A stretch of 64,000 nucleotides of DNA from Primulina eburnea. Taxonomy: Eukaryota > Streptophyta > Magnoliopsida > Lamiales > Gesneriaceae. A program made the position numbers and the translations under genes. The DNA is taken from assembly GCF_022965805.1 (NCBI RefSeq), contig NC_133105.1, positions 28,123,208 to 28,187,207 of the forward strand. The letters are read 5' to 3'. Shown piece by piece: positions 34,783 through 45,655 of the stretch (position 1 is its first letter; each line of letters opens with the position of its first letter). A model generated the notes under the pieces. That model was not told the origin of the DNA, did no database searches, and saw only the letters and a list, made by a program, of their open reading frames with translations.

Positions 34783-37541
34783 CGCCTATGGAACTAAAAG
34801 AATTGAAGGCACAATTGGAAGATTTGCTAGCCAAGGGATATATCAGACCTAGTGTATCTCCTTGGGGCGCTCCAGTGCTATTTGTGCGAAAGAAAGATGG
34901 ATCGATGCGATTGTGTATAGACTACCGGCAACTGAATAAGGCAACGATCAAGAACAAATATCCTTTGCCTAGAATTGACGATCTCTTTGATCAATTACAG
35001 GGATCCTCTGTTTATTCTAAGATTGATTTGCGATACGGATATCATCAGCTCCGAGTTCGAGATATTGACATACCGAAGACAGCATTTCGAACTAGGTATG
35101 GGCATTACGAATTTATTGTTATGCCTTTTGGGTTAACAAATGCTCCGGCGGTATTTATGGGCTTGATGAATCAAATCTTTCAGAGGTATTTGGATGATTT
35201 TGTTATTGTCTTTATCGACGACATTCTGGTGTATTCTAAGAAAAGGAATGAGCATGCAGAGCATCTCAGAATTGTGTTGCAGACACTGAGAAATGAGAGA
35301 CTGTATGCCAAATTGTCAAAGTGTGAATTTTGGTTGAATCGAGTTGTCTTTTTGGGACATATCATATCTGGAGATGGTATTTCTGTAGATCCGAGTAAAG
35401 TGGAAGCTGTGATCAGTTGGCCGAGACCGACTTCTGTGCCAGAAATACGCAGTTTCATGGGTCTAGCAGGATACTATAGACGATTCATCCAAGATTTCTC
35501 CCGTATTGCCAAGCCAATCACACAATTGACACAGAAGAATGCGCCATTCCTATGGTCTGAGGAGGGTGAGTCTAGATTTCTAGAATTGAAGAAGAGGCTG
35601 ACCAGTGCACCTGTCTTGATGATTCCTTCAGGTACGGGTGATTTCGTTGTATATTGTGATGCCTCTCACAGAGGTTTGGGATGTGTTCTTATGCAGCGAG
35701 GTCATGTGGTCGCATATGCCTCAAGACAATTGAAGACTCACGAGACTCGATACCCTATTCATGATCTTGAATTGGCGGCTATCGTATTTGCACTAAAGAT
35801 CTGGCGTCATTATCTTTATGGCGAGAAATTTGAGATCTATTCGGACCATAAAAGCCTAAAGTACTTGTTCTCTCAGTCGGAGTTGAACATGAGACAGCGT
35901 AGATGGCTTGATCTGTTAAAAGATTTTGATTGTGAGATCAAATATTATCCAGGAAAGTCGAATGCAGCGGCAGATGCTTTGAGTCGAAAGATTTGTTCCC
36001 TATCCTTATCGACGATAGGTGTTACAAAACTCGTTGAAAATTGATGTTTCTCTGGATTAGAATTTGATACAGATATGAGGCCACTACGACTTGCTGCTAT
36101 TCGAGTTGAGCCTGATTTAATCATGAGGATCAAAGAAGCTCAACGAACCGATCAGAATGTGCAAAGATCGATCCAGATGGTCAGAGCAGGACATTTATCA
36201 GAATATCAGGTACGCGATCATGTGTTGTATGTGAATAACCGCATTGTAGTGCCAGATGTTTCAGATTTGAGATATCAGATTATGTCCGAAGCGCACTGCA
36301 GTCGGTTCAGCATCCATCCTGGTGGCAGAAAGATGTACAATGATTTGAAGACACAGTTCTGGTGGAAACAGATGAAGTCAGACGTCGCAGAGTATGTGTC
36401 TAAATGCTTGAACTGCCAACAGGTGAAGGCCGAGAGGAAGAAGCCCGGAGGGTTACTTCAGAGTTTGTCTATTCCTGAATGGAAATGGGACCATATTTCC
36501 ATGGATTTCGTGACGAAATTACCCCGATCTTCCCGAGGCTGTGATGCGATTTGGGTCGTTATCGACCGATTGACCAAATCAGCTTGTTTCATTCCGTACA
36601 GAATGACTTACAGACACGATCAGATGGCGGAGATATATGTTCGAGAGGTAGTCAGATTACACGGTGTGCCGAAGTCTATCGTATCAGATCGTGATTCACG
36701 ATTCACTTCACACTTCTGGCACAGTTTACAGCAGGCCTGAGGTACGACATTACACCTGAGTACTGCGTAACATCCTCAGACAGACGGACAGTCAGAGCGG
36801 ACTATCCAGACATTAGAGGATATGTTGAGAGCCGTAGTACTAGATTTTGGCACTAGTTGGCAAGATTCCCTACCTCTTTGTGAATTCTCTTACAATAATA
36901 GCTATCAGACGAGTATTGAGATGGCACCGTTTGAAGCTTTATATGGTAAGAAGTGCAGATCTCCGCTATACTGGGATGACATCTCAGAGGTACCAGAACT
37001 TGGACCAGATATGATTCGTGACATGACAGAGAAAGTGAAAGTCATTCAGAAGAGGATGAAAACGGCGCAAGACAGGCAAGCGAAATACGCCAACATCAGA
37101 CGTAGACCGTTAGTATTTGAGCAAGGAGACAGGGTGTTTCTAAAGATTTCCCCATTCAGAGGCGTTGTCAGATTTGGCAAGCGTGGAAAGTTGTCTCCTA
37201 GATACGTCGGTCCTTACGAGATTCTAGAGAAGATTGGCGATCGAGCATATCGACTGGCTCTTCCTCCTTCTCTATCTGGGATACATGACGTCTTTCATGT
37301 ATCGATGTTGCGTAAATACATGCCTGATATTTCACATGTCATTCAACCTGACGAAGCTGAGCTTGATCAGACTTTAAGCTACGTTGAACAACCGATACAG
37401 ATTCTTGATCGAAAGGAAAAGAAGCTCAGAACGAAGACTATTCCTCTAGTAAAAGTCCAATGGAGTCGACATGGCATCGAAGAAGCGAATTGGGAGACAG
37501 AAGCAGATATGCGACAGAAACATCCCGAGTTATTTATATGA
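34783..37541 (+). pseudogene. GypD RT, RNase H, integrase and chromodomain, broken by three stops
   Basis: This continues the frame of 30858-32634. RT spans roughly 34790-35450 with the conserved [10 protein letters not shown] and the catalytic FIDDILVYS box; RNase H follows ([21 protein letters not shown]). A TGA at 36042-36044 interrupts the RNase H-integrase linker. The integrase zinc domain ([11 protein letters not shown] to CLNC) and core ([17 protein letters not shown]) follow, then TGA at 36738-36740 and TAA at 36768-36770 fall between the second catalytic Asp and the Glu of TDGQSE. The remaining frame runs to TGA 37539-37541 and includes the integrase C-terminal domain (GPYEI) and a chromodomain-like end (about the last 55 residues, KVQWSRHGIEEANWE). 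Chromodomains of this group are thought to steer integration toward heterochromatin. All three stops are single-base-type changes in one frame, so decay is mild. Confidence 0.93.
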
Positions 37542-37602
37542 TGTAAGTAATTATTCAGTTTTGATTATATTACTTGTATTCGTGCTTTAATAGATTGCCT
37601 AC

Positions 37603-37620
37603 GATTTCGAGGACGAAATC
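37603..37620 (+). other. Inverted repeat upstream of the GypD polypurine tract
   Basis: GATTTCG-AGGA-CGAAATC is a perfect seven-base stem with the AGGA loop shared with GypA and GypB. The third stem pair is T-A here and G-C in the other two. Confidence 0.65.
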
Positions 37621-37627
37621 ATTTCTT

Positions 37628-37640
37628 AGAGGGGGAGAAA
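37628..37640 (+). other. GypD polypurine tract
   Basis: AGAGGGGGAGAAA lies immediately before the 3' LTR, identical to the GypA tract. Confidence 0.92.
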
Positions 37641-39494
37641 TGTAATGCCCAAGATTTTATAGCATGTTAGTTTGAGATTATTGATTTTGAGTGGACATGA
37701 GTATAACCAGGTTATTTTGAGAGAATAATAGTGTTGGGCGAAGATGGCTCGCCCGGGCGGAAGTTTTAACCGCCCGAGCGAGAATGCCTAAGAGAAGAGG
37801 GCCGAGAGTCACTCGCCCGGGCGGATGTTTTGACCGCCCGAGCGAGGCTGCTGGAATGGGCGAGGGCCGAAGTTACTCGCCCGGGCGGCAACTTTCGACC
37901 GCCCGAGCGAGAGATGTGCTGTGCGAAAAATATAGACACTTGTCTCTTAGCATGCAATATTGATCATGTGTCATCCTTTCACTTCATTCCAGTAGCAAAC
38001 ACCGAGGAAAAGGGGAAGAATTCAGAAAAGCTCCCAAAGTTTCTTCTTCATTTAGAATTGTGATTTTGTAAGATTTATACATCCAAACTTTAATCCGATT
38101 GCGGTTTTGAGCTCCTTGCATCGACGGCTACAAGGTGATGTAAGTTTTGTGTAATTATAACATGTCTTGAATCATAGATGTTGGAGGAAATGTAATATGT
38201 TAGTTATATTGGATTCTTGGCATAATGAGTATCGTATATTCACTATCGGGTTGAATATCGGATGTCATACGCAATTGTTACGATTTTCCAGCATATATTG
38301 GCCTGAGATTATGCAGATTTTGTGAGCTTGTCATAGATATTATGATGATTATGAGTTGAGAATTGCACAATGTTGATATATGATGAGATTTGGATAGACC
38401 GGTATTAAGAAATCATGTCGTTATGTCGTCCGACTGTACCAAGATCACGTATAGAATTAGATAGGTGTTGAATTGAGTTGGGAATTGATATTATATGTCT
38501 CTACATTGCCATTTCAGATTTGGAGTGACCGAGTTTATATCCCGACTTCGAGACTTCGATTTAATTCAATAAGAAAGGTATAAGCAATGTTTGTTTGGGA
38601 AGCCACAACTCAAATAAGATATTATTTGAGTTTCCCAACTAAAATCACATACTCATATTGTTGTATATATGGTAACATGTTTATGACTTGTTTATAGAAT
38701 TATATTCAAATCTTGTTACATGGGTTTGCTTTGATTATATAATTGTATTCAAGCATGTAAGATTATTGTAATATTCAGATATGAATATGAGCATGCTTTG
38801 TTACAGGTTGATAGTCATTGCATTTAAGATAGGAGAGTCGTTGACAGTCATTGTCAACTATCTAGATGTTCGGTGTATCTCAGCTTAGGAGTAGCCATTA
38901 CTCTTATTGCAGCCGTTGATACAGTTCTGAGCGAAATCTAGGAGTAAGACGTACAGTCACCCCGATTGGGAGGATAGGTGACAGCCATTGACGTCTTATT
39001 CACACCGGGATCCCTAGAGTTCTAGTCGAGTCGAGTCCAGACATTAGTTGATTCGCATTGCATTGCATGTTTATATGATTGCCATTCATGATAGCATGTT
39101 TCATGTTTAGATTGATTATATGCATGTATACATGTTTATACTGGGATTTGTTCTCACCGGAGTTTCCGGGTGTTGTTATGTCTGTATGTGTGCATAACAA
39201 CAGGTGGGGCAGGATCTGGGTCACGCAGAGGATGAGAGATGGACATAGCGTGGTGATCTCGGGCTTAGCAGAAGAACTAGTAGTTGTACTTTTGACATGT
39301 ACTGTATTTACTTACTAGTTGTTAATAATGGTTGGAACAAGACATGTTGTACCTTATGTTTGTAATTTAAATAAAGAATGTCCACTTGTTTATATACATT
39401 AGATTTAATGTTGTAAAACGAAAAATTTGACCCACTTTTTATAATAACGATCCATTTAATCCCAAAGAAAAGAGTTAGAGCCCGGGTCCCCACA
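37641..39494 (+). repeat. GypD 3' LTR
   Basis: Same length (1854 bp) as the 5' LTR and starting with the same TGTAATGCCC. It is followed by the ATATC target duplication. Substitutions are scattered, with no indel noticed. Confidence 0.95.
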
Positions 39495-39499
39495 ATATC

Positions 39500-39561
39500 T
39501 TACTAAATATTTTAAAATAGTCATTAACATTTATCTGTTTACTTTTCAGTACTATTTGACA
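39500..39561 (+). other. End of CopC leader with candidate 3' splice site
   Basis: This is the leader resuming after GypD. It contains TTTACTTTTCAG (ending 39549), a pyrimidine-rich stretch and CAG twelve bases before the gag ATG, with possible branch-site sequences TTACTAAAT and CATTAAC upstream. With GTAAAAG at 28724 it would define an intron of about 72 bases in the uninterrupted element. This is a reading of motifs only. Confidence 0.3.
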
Positions 39562-42175
39562 ATGTCTTCAATTCGCAATCCATTTTCTGCCATACTCGAA
39601 AAACATGTGTTAACCGGACCTAACTACCTCACTTGGCTAAGAAATCTGAAAATTGTCTTGAACTCGGAAAATATTGCATATACACTAAATGAGTCGCCCC
39701 CTGATAAGGCTCCGACTGACTGCACTCCTGAGGAATTGCAGACCTACAAGGATTGGTCTGACCATGACTTGAAGGCCAAGTGTTATATGCAGGCTTCTAT
39801 GAATGATGAGCTGCAGAGGCGTTTTGAGGGTGCAAAGAGTGCTGCTGACATTCATTTGCACCTCAAGGAGCTCTTTGGTGAGCAGACTCGGCCTCTTAGG
39901 CATGTTACCGTCAAGGAGCTAATCACTTTGCGCATGCGAGATGGGGCCTCGGTCCATGAGCATGGCCTAAAGTTGATTGGACTCGTGGACAAGATTGTTG
40001 GCATGGATTTGATGTTGCCTTCGGAGTTGACCACCGACGTGTTGCTGTTATCGCTGCCTAGCTTGTTTTATCCTTTTGTGGTGAATTTCAATATGAACAA
40101 GATGGAACCGACCCTTGAGGAGTTGGTGAACATGCTTGTGACTTTTGAGTCCACCATCAAGAAAGAGAAGTCGGTTCTTTATGTGGGTTCTTCATCTGGT
40201 ACGAAGACCGATCCACGTGGGAAGAGGAAGAAGCGTGCTTTCCAACGTCCCAAGAAGAACGTGCCCTTGAAGAGGCAAGCTCCGAGCCCCGTTGTGGTAG
40301 CTACACCAGATAAATCTAACAAGACTGTTGATGTTTGTCATCACTGCAAGAAGCCTGGACATTGGAGGCGTAATTGCAAGGAATATCTTGCCCAGAAGGG
40401 TTCTGGAAAGGGTATGTTCTATATTGAAGTAAACATTTCAATTAACTCTACTTCTTGGGTATTGGATACCGGCTGTGGCTCACATCTCTGTAATGATTTG
40501 CAGGTGATGGGAAGAAGTAGGAGGCTCCGGGAAGGTGAGACCTTCTTGAGGATGGGCAATGGAGCAAGAGTTGCTGCCAAGGCTGTTGGAGATGTTTACT
40601 TGCATTTGAACAATGATTTTAAGTTTGTTTTGAGATATGTTTTGTTTGTACCAGATTTGGTGAAAAACATTATTTCCATTTCTATGTTGGACAAAGATGG
40701 ATTTTCTTGTTTATTTAGCAAAGGTGTTTGCAACATTTACAAGAACGAATGTTTAATTGGTACCGGAGAACTTGAAAACGATCTCTACACCTTAAAATTG
40801 AAAGATATCCCACTTAACAATGTCCAAGCTGAAACAACAACAAACAAGCGCAAACAAGATACTCTAAATTCGGCACAATTATGGCATGCTCGATTAGGAC
40901 ATATTTCCCTAAGAAGGATGAACAAGCTAGTGGGAGTGGGCATGTTTGATATGTCCGATATTAATGCTCTCACGACTTGTGAGTCCTGTCTGAAAGGAAA
41001 GATGACCAAGATTCCCTTTAAGGGCCATGTGGAGCGAGCCAAAGGGTTATTGGATTTGATCCATACCGACGTGTGCGGTCCGCTTAGCATCACTACTAAG
41101 CATGGACATGCATACTTCATCACCTTTACCGATGACTTTTCGAGGTATGGGTATGTGTATTTGATGAAATACAAGTCTGAAGCCTTTGAAAGGTTCAACG
41201 AATTCAGAAGTGAAGTAGAGAAGCAATTGGGACGAAGCATCAAGGCACTTCGATCGGATCGAGGTGGTGAGTACTTGAGTGCCGAGTTCCAAGAGTATCT
41301 TAGGGAGAATGGGATTCTCTCACAGTGGACTCCACCTGCTACACCACAGTTGAATGGTGTTTCGGAGCGTCGTAACCGGACTTTGATGGACATGGTTCGG
41401 TCTATGATGGGGTTCACGGAGTTGCCACCATCATTTTGGGGATATGCGCTTGAGACAGCGGCACTGTTGTTGAACAATGTCCATTCAAAAGCAGTTGACA
41501 AGACTCCATATGAGATATGGATGGGAAAGCCACCCAAAAATATTCTTATCTTAGAATATGGGGGTGCCCTGCTTATGTGAAGCAGGTAGTGGGAGATAAA
41601 TTGGATAGTCGATCCATTTTATGTTACTTTGTGGGATATCCAAAGAATTCGGTTGGATACTACTTCTATCATCCCCAAGAAACAAAAGTGTTTGTTTCTA
41701 GGAATGCAACCTTTTTGGAAAAGGAATTTCTATTGGATAGAAAAGGGGAGATGATAGAACTCGAAGAAGTTCGAGAGACACCCACAATTATAGAACCCAC
41801 ACCCGAAGAGCCAAGAGAGGAGATACAAGCTCCTAGAAGATCCGAGAGAGTCTCGAGACCACCTATGAGGTATGGTCTGCTTCTTGAAGAGGACCATGAT
41901 GAGCCTAACCTAGGATGTGATCCAAGGACCTTCAAGTAAGCATTATCTGATGCCGATTCATCCAAGTGGCTTGAAGCAATGGAATATGAGATGAATTCCA
42001 TGCATTCGAACCAAATGTGGAATCTCGTGGATCCACCTGAGGGAATTGTTCCCATAGGGTGCAAATGGATTTACAAGAGGAAACTTGGGGCGGATGGGAA
42101 GGTATTGACCTTCAAGGCGCGATTGGTGGCAAAAGGATATACTCAAAGACAAGGAGTTGACTTTGAGGAAACCTT
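39562..42175 (+). pseudogene. CopC gag, protease, integrase and start of RT, broken
   Basis: The first ATG of the frame is at 39562 (MSSIRNPF). Gag homology covers residues 1-250, with a basic stretch (219-240) and one zinc knuckle C259, C262, H267, C272. The protease triad is DTG at 302-304. The pre-integrase zinc region (WHARLGH, CESC) is at about 440-476. The integrase core has D503, D566 and E602, the D,D35E spacing. An extra A in the AAAAA near 41537 shifts the frame; the other frame then carries the integrase C-terminal part and linker to a TAA at 41937-41939. Beyond it, in the same frame, RT begins (WKWIYKRKL preceded by GC; FKARLVAKG) and is cut at 42175 by a solo LTR. Integrase-before-RT order is diagnostic for Ty1/copia. 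Confidence 0.93.
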
Positions 42176-44316
42176 TGAAAGGGATCGAATAAGGTGACCG
42201 AAAAACACAACGGAAGCTACAAAATTTTCGAAAATCACATTTTCTTGCAAGGAAATTTTCGGCCACCATGTGTACTAGTGTAGCATATACAAAAACTCAA
42301 CTTTCAAGCATAGGGTGTTGAGAAAATTACCTATCAATCACAAGGATTGATTTTATGGCTCTAACTAAAGTATAAACACTTTAGCTCTTGATGGATGAAG
42401 ATCTACAAGCTCCTCCTTTCTTTTGGACTCCTTTCTTCCAATCAAGCCCACCACCAACTTAAAAGATCCACCTTACACTTGCACTAGAAAATGTAGGGCA
42501 TTTTTCTTTGAGAAGTGAGTTGTTGCTTCAACAAACTGAAGAACAAAATTGGAGGAGAAAGGGGGAAGAAATTTCGGCCATGGTGAGGGGAGGAGAGAGG
42601 GAAGAGCATTTTCTTGGTTGAGGAAAAAGTGTGTTCTAGCATGTGCAAGAAATGCCTAGTTTCTTTTAAAAGTTGTCTCCCAACCTTTCACCTCCCCATT
42701 CATATAATATATGGTTTTAACAAATTAAAAACCATGGACTAAATTTAATTATCTCAAACATATTTGAGACTAATTAAACATTACTTGAATTTACCCAAGT
42801 CACACTAGTTAAATAATTATTTTAATTGAGCTCTACAAGACTCAATATAATTTAATTAATCCAACACTTGAATTAATTTAATTATTTGGACTCTACTAGG
42901 TCCACTAGTGTTTAATTAATTCAACACTTGAATTAATTTCATTTAGTCCACAATAATGTTTATGAAAATCACAATTTTCAAATACATTATTTACTTGGCC
43001 AAATTTTAATTTAGGAACACTTCCATAAATTAAAATTTACATTTCTCTCATAGAAGTCATACTTCTATTTCATTTACACTTATAAACTCATTTATAAGTC
43101 GTTCAACACATTGAACTAATTTCTCTTTTATAGAAGTCATACTTCTAATTTTCCTCACGCTTACAAACTCCTTTATAAGCCGTTCAACACATTGAACTAT
43201 TTTTACTTCTCAACGGGATCTAGAAAGCTAGTACTTCTGTGGCCCTCAATGGTTCATTGATACAACTAGCCGTGGGTTCACATCTCTATGTGATTCGGAC
43301 TAAACATGTCCTTATATGAGCATACCCCAATTGCTCCATTCTTATTTATCAACACCTTGATAATAAGAACGTCAGAACTCAAGTCTGATAGTACCCAACC
43401 AATCACGTTAAACGCCTAGCAACATCGCTTACGTGATTCCCTAGGTATCACATGATAGTGCCTGCAAGAACCATTCAATTATGGTTAGCGTACAGTACGG
43501 TCCCTTCAACTCATATATCCCGATCGATTCGACAACCATTGGTTTATCGAGAGTTGTCAATGAATCGATACTATGTGTCATGTCGTAGTTGCATCGATGG
43601 TGTAATCTATGAAACCCTTACCTAATTACCACCATACTCTGGCCAGAGATTTCGATCTACATACACATGATAACACATAGGATATCCATACCCGAAGGTA
43701 AGCGGTGAATCCCCGACTACAATGCATCGACTCCTATGTGTTTCGACAGAACACCCAACCTTGCCACCTAATGACCCCATGAGAGTCGGTAAACAAGTCA
43801 AAGTGTAATTCTAGCACATAGAGTCTCAATGTTGTCCCGGGTCATAAGGACTAATTCTGTAAAACCATAAACTAGGACATTTCCACTCGATAAGTGAGAA
43901 CCACTTGGAAAGTCCTTTTATGGAGGGTTGTTCAGTGCACTCTACAAGGAGCACCTATCTGCATGCTCGGACATCACAATGTCCCCTACCAATGAAACAT
44001 GGTACTCACATCGCAGATACTAGTCTCTAACTCGAGCGGCCTATATCCTTCTTAGTGGCGGCTGAATCGACTAGGAACCGTTTAGAATATACAGTATTAC
44101 AAATATGAGTTTCATGATACTCATCATATGAGCATCTCATATTCTTTCTACTATTTGTATATTCAAGGGCTTTATCTATGCAACTAGCATGGGTATACAG
44201 ATAAAGATGTGCCAAAGTATTAATTTCAAATATTATTAAAATAAAGATTGCTTATACATAGAGTTTCATTGTGAACACTCGGCCAACACTTGGCTCGACG
44301 GGCACCTACTCTAACA
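42176..44316 (-). mobile_element. Solo copia LTR F, inverse orientation, in CopC RT
   Basis: The minus strand reads TGTTAGAGTAGG...CTTTCA over 2141 bp, flanked by a perfect target duplication ACCTT (42171-42175 and 44317-44321). There is no internal region, so it is a solo LTR. Like solo E it has the repeated AGAAGTATGACTTCTAT and GTTGAAC...TTATAA block (43058-43200) missing from the CopC LTRs; it is the most diverged of the four copies at its inner end. Confidence 0.95.
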
Positions 44317-44321
44317 ACCTT

Positions 44322-45641
44322 TTCTCCTGTTGCAATGTTCAAGTCCATAAGGATTTTGCTAGCCATAGCCGCATGGTATGACTATGAGATATGGCAGATG
44401 GATGTTAAGACAGCCTTTCTTAATGGGGATATTAAGGAAGAGATTTACATGTCTCAACCCGAAGGGTTTACATCTATCGGAAGTGAGCATATGGTATGCA
44501 AACTTCAAAGATCTATTTATGGTCTAAAGCAAGCATCTAGGAGTTGGAACCTTAGATTCGATAGTACAATCAAAGAGTTTGATTTTACTAAGAATCCTGA
44601 GGAACCCTGTGTGTATAAGAAGGTCAGTGGGAGTGCTGTGACATTCTTGGTGTTGTATGTTGATGACATTCTACTCATGGGAATGATGTAGGAATGTTGC
44701 AATCAACTAAGATATGGTTAGCAAGCAAGTTCTCAATGCAAGACTTGGGTGAAGCATCTTTTATATTGGGAATACAGATCTATAGAGATAGATCAAAAAG
44801 ATTTCTTGGTCTCACCCAGTCCACATACATTGATACCATCCTGAAGCGGTTCTGGATGGATGAGTCCAAGAGAGGACATCTACCAATGTGTCATGGCGTG
44901 TCCCTATCCAAGTCCATGTCTCCCAAGACTGATGAAGAGATAGTGGCGATGACACGCATTCCATATGCATCTGCAATTGGTAGCATCATGTATGGGATGA
45001 TATCTACACGTCCTGACGTGGCCTTCGCACTAAGTGTAGTGAGTAGATATCAATCGAACCCTGGTCTTCCACATTGGAAAGCTGTGAAAGACATACTCAA
45101 GTACTTGAGGAGGACCAATAAATTGTTCTTGGTCTATGGGGGTGGAGAACTAAAATTGGAAGGCTATACCGACTCTAGCTTCCAAAGCGATATTGATGAC
45201 TCAAAGTCAACCTCTGGATTCATATTCATGCTCAATGGTGCTGCTGTCTCTTGGAAGAGTTCCAAGCAAGACAGTACAGCGGATTCCACCACTGAGGCAG
45301 AATACATTGCTGCATCAGCTGCAGCAAAGGAGGCAGTTTGGATAAGGAATTTCGTCCAAGAGTTGTGCGTCATTCCTAATGGAGTTGCTCCTGTCCCTGT
45401 GTTTTGTGACAACACGGGAGCGATTGCTCAAGCAAAGGAGCCGAGGTCTCATCAGAAGTCCAAACACGTATTGAGAAAGTACCACATCCTCAGACAGATC
45501 GTGGAAAGAGGAGATGTCATGATTGACAAAGTCGACTCCGCAGATAATGTTGCTGATCCACTAACTAAGCCTTTACCAGAACCATCATTCGAGAAACACC
45601 GCGAATCAATGGGTCTGAAGTATATGGGTAGTTGGCTCTAG
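44322..45641 (+). pseudogene. CopC RT and RNase H, broken
   Basis: The sequence resumes the RT frame exactly after the target duplication (FSPVAMFKSIR). Typical copia RT motifs follow: WQMDVKTAFLNG, SIYGLKQASR and the catalytic YVDD (44656-44667). A one-base loss in GGAATGATG near 44680 shifts the frame and gives TAG at 44689-44691. The following frame (44694-45641) continues RT and RNase H: LGEASFILGI, GSIMYGMISTRPD, YTDSSFQSD and EAEYIAASAAAKEA, ending with VADPLTKPL and GSWL at TAG 45639-45641. RT and RNase H are otherwise well conserved; with the upstream solo LTR and the shift, no whole enzyme is encoded. Confidence 0.93.
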
Positions 45642-45644
45642 TGC

Positions 45645-45655
45645 AAGTGGGAGAT
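45645..45655 (+). other. CopC polypurine tract
   Basis: AAGTGGGAGAT lies directly before the 3' LTR and three bases after the pol stop, the usual tract of plant copia elements. Confidence 0.88.

Larger units (their letters stand above)
28746..39494 (+). mobile_element. GypD: Ty3/gypsy chromovirus (Tekay/Del-like) inserted in CopC leader
   Basis: It has LTRs of 1854 bp each, TG...CA ends and a perfect target duplication ATATC (28741-28745 and 39495-39499). It encodes a full chromovirus set including a chromodomain, now broken by three stops and a solo copia LTR (32635-34777, own duplication GATGG). Without the solo LTR it is about 8.6 kb. The LTRs differ at about 30 positions by eye. It is closely related to GypA in coding sequence, while the U3 regions differ. 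Confidence 0.95.

Noticed and set aside
40785..41537. 250-residue minus-strand frame opposite copia integrase
   Set aside because: It is the antisense shadow of a well-supported gag-pol frame.
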